This document shows, in pieces, positions 58,985-64,000 of a stretch of DNA of 64,000 nt (the first letter of the stretch is position 1; each line of letters begins with the position of its first letter). Both the position numbers and the translations under genes were made by a program. The stretch lies in the NCBI GenBank assembly GCA_015698045.1, contig BLAL01000060.1:436501-500500 (forward strand), read 5' to 3'. The notes beneath the pieces are model-generated. The model had not been told where the DNA came from. It saw only the letters and a list, made by a program, of their open reading frames with translations, and did no database searches. The stretch is from Rhizophagus clarus. Its lineage: Eukaryota > Glomeromycota > Glomeromycetes > Glomerales > Glomeraceae.

Positions 58985-59044
58985 CTTAGTTCTTAATAAT
59001 GTAGAGTGCGGATGGTGGTATTTCTTAACATACAATTTTTCAAT

Positions 59045-59218
59045 ATACATATACATATATATATATATGATCGAAAGCGTCCAATGAGCTTAATGTGGAA
59101 TGAGAATGGTCTCTAACAATAATTTTCTAATTCATATATACATATGATATAAAAAAAAAATTTCACGCGTCCAATAATTTTTCTAATTCATATATATATA
59201 TATATATTATATATATAA
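59045..59218. repeat. (TA)n microsatellites with a duplicated flank
   Basis: TA-rich runs at 59045-59068, 59130-59150 and 59190-59218. The flank ACGCGTCCAATAATTTTTCT and TTCTAATTCATATATA recurs at two of them, so the microsatellite and its neighbour were duplicated together. Confidence 0.65.
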
Positions 59219-59219
59219 C

Positions 59220-60650
59220 CTAGAATATTTAAATTAATTATGGTGAATTTTTAAAATACAACTTATTCTTGATCTCATAAATCTTATCATCTGATTTTAA
59301 TTGTATTTATAGTCACGTGATAATTCTCAGGGTTTATCGAACGTTTAAAAAGATTTTAGATCTCGAGTCTCGATTTAAGTAATGCCAAAATACCTTTAAG
59401 TCAGAATCCATACAGAGTGTGACAGTTTGTTTACTGATCTGTCATTCAGGTATATTAAAATAGATTTATTCCCTTATACCAACCAATCTTATACGTTGTC
59501 ACAAATTTTATTATGAAGTCTACTTTTTCAATTAATTGGAAGAGAGTATGACTAAATAGTGAAAAATGTTTAAACGTTAAATGATCTGTGGATATATTTC
59601 ATAATTTGAAGTATCGTTATGTATTTAGAAGTAAGTTAAATTTTTCAATTAAAGTCCAATTATTGGTGCAAGAGCTTCCGATCTATTGTGCTATTTATGG
59701 TTTATTTAAGCTCCCTCTTCTATAGTAAGCGCTCTAATTTATAAATTACATTTTATATTTATAATAAAATATTACTTCACAGCTTGAATTACATAATCTA
59801 TCATTCGGATCACATAGAGTTATTGTTAAATTTCAATTGCAGCAACAAATACTTTTAAAAACGACATCGATGCACGAAATTAATTTTAGTAATCAATTTT
59901 TATGTTCGATCTTTAGGAAAATCTGGTTCAGTAGAACGCGTTCAGGATCCTGAGCATGCTGAGAAATCAGATTCCATCTTTTCTACATCATTATGCTTTC
60001 TGATTTACAAGGATCTGGACTATTATCACCATCATCACCTTCAGTATTATACATCCGATCAAAAAAGGCGTTTCAAAACATCTGAATTGAGAAGGGTAGT
60101 CTTATATGTCAACAAAGGCAAGCTCAAAATAAGGTACATGTGTGGCTGATGTTCATTTCTTAACCTCTGGCACAACATTGATTCGCCAACGTTTAAAGAT
60201 CATAGATCGAGATGATGATGTTAAAGTTTACATTAATGTTTAAATCATAAAGAAATACAGCCAAGTATTTGATAAAGGTAATTACTTATTCAGATTTGAA
60301 AATTATTTGTTTTACCTAATATTATAATTTTATAATGATTATTTTATTTTTAATAGTTAAACACTTGTAGGATTCGTATGGTGATAATTGCATTTATAAC
60401 AATTTCATAACAATACATTAAATCCAAGAAGGTATCTTGATTTTACTGTAATTTCAGGAAAAGTTGATGAATTATTAGTAAAAGCTTATTATCCACGTGT
60501 ACTTTCCTTGGCTTAATGCATAGGAAGAATCTTGAGATCACTTTTTTGGATGTCTAGACATATTTTGATTTCCTTGAAATCATTCAAATGAATCCCAATG
60601 TTCAAAAGATGATTAGTATCGAGAAATGAAGGGAAAAAACTGTATAGCAA
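59220..60650. other. Intergenic with a weak plus-strand coding trace
   Basis: From about 60135 to 60281 a plus frame reads TCVADVHFLTSGTTLIRQRL and continues KIIDRDDDVKVYINV before a stop, then IIKKYSQVFDK and a donor-like GATAAAG|GTAATTAC at 60278-60280. It looks like a decayed exon, family unknown. Nothing else is recognised. Confidence 0.35.
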
Positions 60651-60672
60651 GAAGAATATTTTCCTTATTTAC

Positions 60673-60805
60673 AGAGATTACGGAGGATCAAAAAACTTTA
60701 TTTTTTCGTTTATATGAGATTACGGAGGATCAAATACTCATATCGTCTGAAATATTTAGTTCTATATATATATATAAGGTCTGAACTCACGGAGGATCAA
60801 AAGAC
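60673..60805 (+). repeat. Three copies of ACGGAGGATCAAA
   Basis: GAGATTACGGAGGATCAAA at about 60674 and 60716 and CTCACGGAGGATCAAAAGAC at about 60786, with spacing of about 42 and 70 bases; a degenerate CTCGGAGAATAATACG follows near 60838. Function unknown. Confidence 0.6.
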
Positions 60806-60809
60806 TTCA

Positions 60810-62105
60810 TATTAAATGCAATATAAGGTTCAAGCTTCTCGGAGAATAATACGTAAATCGCGAGATGGGATACATTGATTTATTGATATTTTCTTAACGA
60901 TTAGGTTAATCCAAATTTTCAATAGGAATCCAAAATGCAGCAGATCAAATGACCGAAAGGTCACCACCAAAGAATAAATTACAAATTATTAGTTATTTGC
61001 AATTAGGATCAATTCTAATATATCAGACATAATAATTAGTACTTAGTTAAATTGTAATGAATTAAAAAATTTTTTAAACTTTTAATAATATTATTTTCTC
61101 TATTATGGTAACTTAAGATAAAGAAATTGTTAGAATGATTGTCGGAGAACCAAGTTTTTCAATAATAACAAATAAAAGAATTTAAATGCAGAAGTACTTA
61201 GCGTAGATAATAAAGAATTTAAAGTAAATGTTTTTAGTTGTTGATTTACAATTTTGCGAAAAAATAATAGATTTCGATATTTATTGATATTCATTGATTA
61301 ATAAAAAAAAATTTTTGAATCTTATCAATTATTCATGCATAATCGTTACGACTTCAAAAAAGTAAATTGATGTTTTATTGTAATGTACCTATCGATTCTA
61401 TCGAATTAAATATTTATAATTTTACGAGATTTATTACAATATGAACGTATGAACGCGAAATTCTAATTTTATAATGTTTATAATGAAAAAAATAAAAAAA
61501 AATTCCGTTATTGTATATCATATCATCGCGTGATAAAATCTTGCCAAATACTTATTGTTTGCCTCTAATTAGTGTATTAATATTGAATACTTCTCTAAAA
61601 AGATATTTTTTAAGAAATTAATATATTTGTATATTTGCTGAAAAACTATAAGATCTATCTATATATTGTGTATAAAAAGATAATAGGCGAAACGATTATT
61701 TTTTTTTTTTTTTGAATTGATTCTGAAAAAGAAAAATTAGTTTAACTAGTTACCAGGCAGTTACAAATTAAACTGATTGATCAAATAAATCCGTATTTTA
61801 TGTGTAGTGTATTCATTGTAGAATTTTGTATTGTAAAACCAAACGAACGTGATATTCTTGAAATGATATCAGATAATAGCAGAATAGCAGGAAGCTCCGA
61901 TCTGGGAAAACGACCGTATGTATCACAAACAATTATTGAAATATTTCATAATTAAAACTTGTAATTACCAACACGAAATTTATTATAATTGTTTGTTCAT
62001 CATACAAAATTTTATTAAATACACTTAATAAACAAATAATACTATTATAATATGTTGTATATTATAAAAGAATAAAATAATCAATAATCAAAAATAAAAA
62101 CAAAC
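60810..62105. other. Intergenic, nothing recognised
   Basis: AT-rich; the part adjacent to 62105 is presumably the 3' flank of the HMG-box gene. Confidence 0.55.
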
Positions 62106-62687
62106 CTAATATAAATAATTGTATCCATTATATGGTAGACAATAATCTTGTTCATCAGGATCATTGTAATCAAAGAGAACCATTTGATTATCATTATTAA
62201 AATATGCGTCAATATTTGAAATAAGATTTAAACGAGAATCACTAAAAGTAATATTTGGAAATGTTTCGGGTGTATTAGAAAGAAGGGGTAGAGGGGGGTT
62301 AGGATTTTGATGAGAAAATGAAGAAAATTTTGAAGATTTTTTTCGCGGGTGTTTTTTGAAAAAAATTGAATTTCTTAATAGATGAATTTCATAAACACGT
62401 TCGGCTATCGCTTTATAAGCTTTTTTTTCTTCAATGGATGCGCTGTTCCATAATATACTGGCCGCTTTGCTTATTACACGCATATTTTGGGATCCTCTTC
62501 TCTTTGCCTCCTTGTGAACATTTTTTCTGCATATTAAAAATGAATTAGGAGACCTTCTTGATCTGGATCCAGGTGGAGGAACGAATGATTCTGGATCGTT
62601 GAAGAGCGGTGGGAAAATATTTTTTCTATTTATTCTCTCGATTAATGATACTGCCAAGAATTCGATCGAGAATTTGTTTTCTGCCAT
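62106..62687 (-). CDS. HMG-box (MATA_HMG-type) DNA-binding protein
   Basis: A single intact exon from ATG 62687 to the stop at 62106, 193 residues. Residues about 44-103 form an HMG box: RRSPNSFLICRKNVHKEAKR, then an N-MRVISKAASILW helix and EEKKAYKAIAERVYEIHLLR, with the hydrophobic and aromatic positions of the MATA_HMG group (P-N-S/AF, ISK, LW, EEK, Y). Such proteins bind the minor groove and act as transcription regulators; the group includes the fungal mating-type and sex-related HMG proteins, and it is expanded in arbuscular mycorrhizal fungi. The basic stretch KKHPRKKSSKF just after the box could be a nuclear signal. The C-terminal ~80 residues are Ser/Pro/Asn/Asp-rich and likely disordered. 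No intron interrupts the box. A direct role in mating type cannot be inferred from this copy alone. Confidence 0.9.
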   Translation of the reverse strand: MAENKFSIEFLAVSLIERINRKNIFPPLFNDPESFVPPPGSRSRRSPNSFLICRKNVHKEAKRRGSQNMRVISKAASILWNSASIEEKKAYKAIAERVYEIHLLRNSIFFKKHPRKKSSKFSSFSHQNPNPPLPLLSNTPETFPNITFSDSRLNLISNIDAYFNNDNQMVLFDYNDPDEQDYCLPYNGYNYLY

Positions 62688-62689
62688 CT

Positions 62690-64000
62690 TAAAAAGTTTG
62701 AAAGTTTTTTTTTAAAATATTGAAAAAAAAAGAGAAAATATTTATTTTCTTTTTTGAAAAGCATGAAATAAATTTGGATGTTTATATATATCTATTTACA
62801 ACAATTGACATTAAGATTTTGTAATAACTGATTCCGTCTACCGTTGTTCGGAGTTCCATAACAAAAAAATTTGCTTAGATAGATATCTGCATGACACAAA
62901 GATCATGCATGACTATTACTTTCAACGTACAGACTTTAAACAATAATCAAAAATGGGTATGCATTGATTTCCCTTTGGTGACTAACTTTAAAGGGTTTTT
63001 TTTTTTTAAAAAAAAAAAATATATATATAATTATATATAAATTTTCTTTGTTCTAAATCAAAAAATTTAATTATGATTTATGGAAATTGGGACGACTCAA
63101 AGAAATCTGGAAAAATCCTTTTAAATGTAATAATTTTGTTCTTTGAACAACTATATGATTGATAATAAAAAAATATATCAATCTAGTCTGTTACTATTGT
63201 ATGATACATTTGGAAATGACAAGCAAACAATCTTATTTGTGTACATTAAAATCCTTTCATAAATTACCCTGTAACGTTAAATTATTTTATTTGCCGTATG
63301 GCTAGTTCAACCCTATTATTACCAATTGTACTAACGCTTTATGGAATAATATAGATTTCGTTTTTTTTTAAAAAAAAAAAAATTTCATAATTAATACAAT
63401 TTAATATGTATAATAATACAATATTATGCAAATAAGTAATAACATATATGTATTTCTTTGCATGACTCTATAAGTATCACGTGTCCATGTGACAATGTTA
63501 TAATATAATTGAAAGAATTCAACAAGCAAATTTATTTTTTTTTTTCAAAATAATAATACCATATAATGCCCTTGATCGAACGCGTAGGCATAATCTTTGG
63601 CTAAATATCACGTGAAATTTCCTTTCAAACAGCGTAGGTTCCATAAGTTTGTTTTAGGCATTTAAATGAATTATAGCATAAGTGCATGACAATACGATTG
63701 TCGAGGGCGTATTCTCATGTGACTTTTTTTTATATATGAAATGCTGTAAAAGGAACAATTAATGCTTTTTTTCCACTATGTGCTATAAAAACGTGGTTGG
63801 TACAAACCATTTGTGAAACTTACAAATAAAACAAATAAAACGATTAAACGTATCGCATGATTTTTTACAATGAATTTTTTTTTTTTATTTTAAAGAAAAC
63901 CTTTCAAAATCTACAGATTCTAAGTGATAATTTTTGGAATTGGTCATCTGCCACTTTTTGTTTGTCAAAAAGAAGTAAAATAATTAATATGAAACAAATT
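62690..64000. other. Intergenic upstream of the HMG gene
   Basis: No further gene recognised. Poly(T)/poly(A) pairs occur at 62998-63020 and 63361-63382. TATA-like stretches lie near 62785 and 63018. A dispersed repeat copy lies at 63563-63632. Confidence 0.5.
63563..63632 (+). repeat. Dispersed repeat, copy 2
   Basis: ATAATGCCCTTGATCGAACG followed by CGTAGGCATAATCTTTGG and AAATATCACGTGAAATTTCC matches 10284-10345 with mismatches. Confidence 0.55.

Noticed and set aside
1..64000. tRNA and rRNA genes
   Set aside because: I looked for B-box (GGTTCGAATCC-like) and conserved rRNA words on both strands and saw none; a tRNAscan or Infernal run would be decisive.

Overview
The window is very AT-rich nuclear DNA of a fungus. 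Short introns (about 60-140 bp) begin GTATGA, GTAAGT or GTAATT and end TAG or CAG. The recognisable gene families are expanded protein kinases whose N-terminal zinc-ribbon plus NWTSGN linker precedes a ...VEWIPYNQF... N-lobe, F-box/LRR proteins, Argonautes, and an HMG-box protein of the MATA_HMG type. That mix points to an arbuscular mycorrhizal fungus, most likely Rhizophagus. The species is inferred from family style, not from any marker gene.

Layout. 0.1-0.4 kb: a degenerate minisatellite. 0.5-1.0 kb: possible exon remnants. 3.4-7.9 kb (minus): one eight-exon kinase gene in which seven tandem exons each carry a kinase N-lobe and a single last exon carries the C-lobe. 8-17.8 kb: mostly non-coding, with one small element with terminal inverted repeats (TIR element), an F-box remnant and a ~70-bp tandem repeat at 15.3-15.9 kb. 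17.8-21.7 kb: a transposon graveyard. It holds a decayed Ty3/Gypsy pol with its 3' LTR, a TIR element, and a 5'-truncated LINE with poly(A) and a 12-bp target-site duplication inside the TIR element. 22.1-23.4 kb: an unexplained patch of less AT-rich sequence. 26.7-27.9 kb (minus): a spliced multi-pass membrane protein.

30.2-39 kb (minus): a decayed Argonaute locus. A PIWI-like remnant lies at 30.2-30.5 kb. Upstream of it on the same strand are about 7.5 kb of tandem repeats of about 0.5 kb. Each repeat carries the Argonaute linker/pre-PAZ exon and flanking intron, and part of the array is organised as a ~1.58-kb three-unit higher-order repeat. 41.7-42.6 kb (plus): a frameshifted kinase-like pseudogene. 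46.4-47.0 kb (plus) and 56.1-56.6 kb (minus): F-box/LRR pseudogene pieces. 47-53 kb: extremely AT-rich, interrupted by a 1-kb pyrimidine tract at 49.2-50.3 kb. 57.4-59 kb: another degenerate repeat cluster, with a TIR element holding a (GGAA)n tract. 62.1-62.7 kb (minus): an intact single-exon HMG-box gene.

The most interesting pattern is that two unrelated loci in one window, the kinase and the Argonaute, show the same architecture: an upstream exon amplified in tandem in front of a single C-terminal catalytic region. In the kinase locus the copies remain open, phase 0 and spliceable. In the Argonaute locus they have decayed into a satellite. Only the kinase, the HMG gene and probably the membrane protein look like intact genes. 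All translations were read by eye and no database search was possible.
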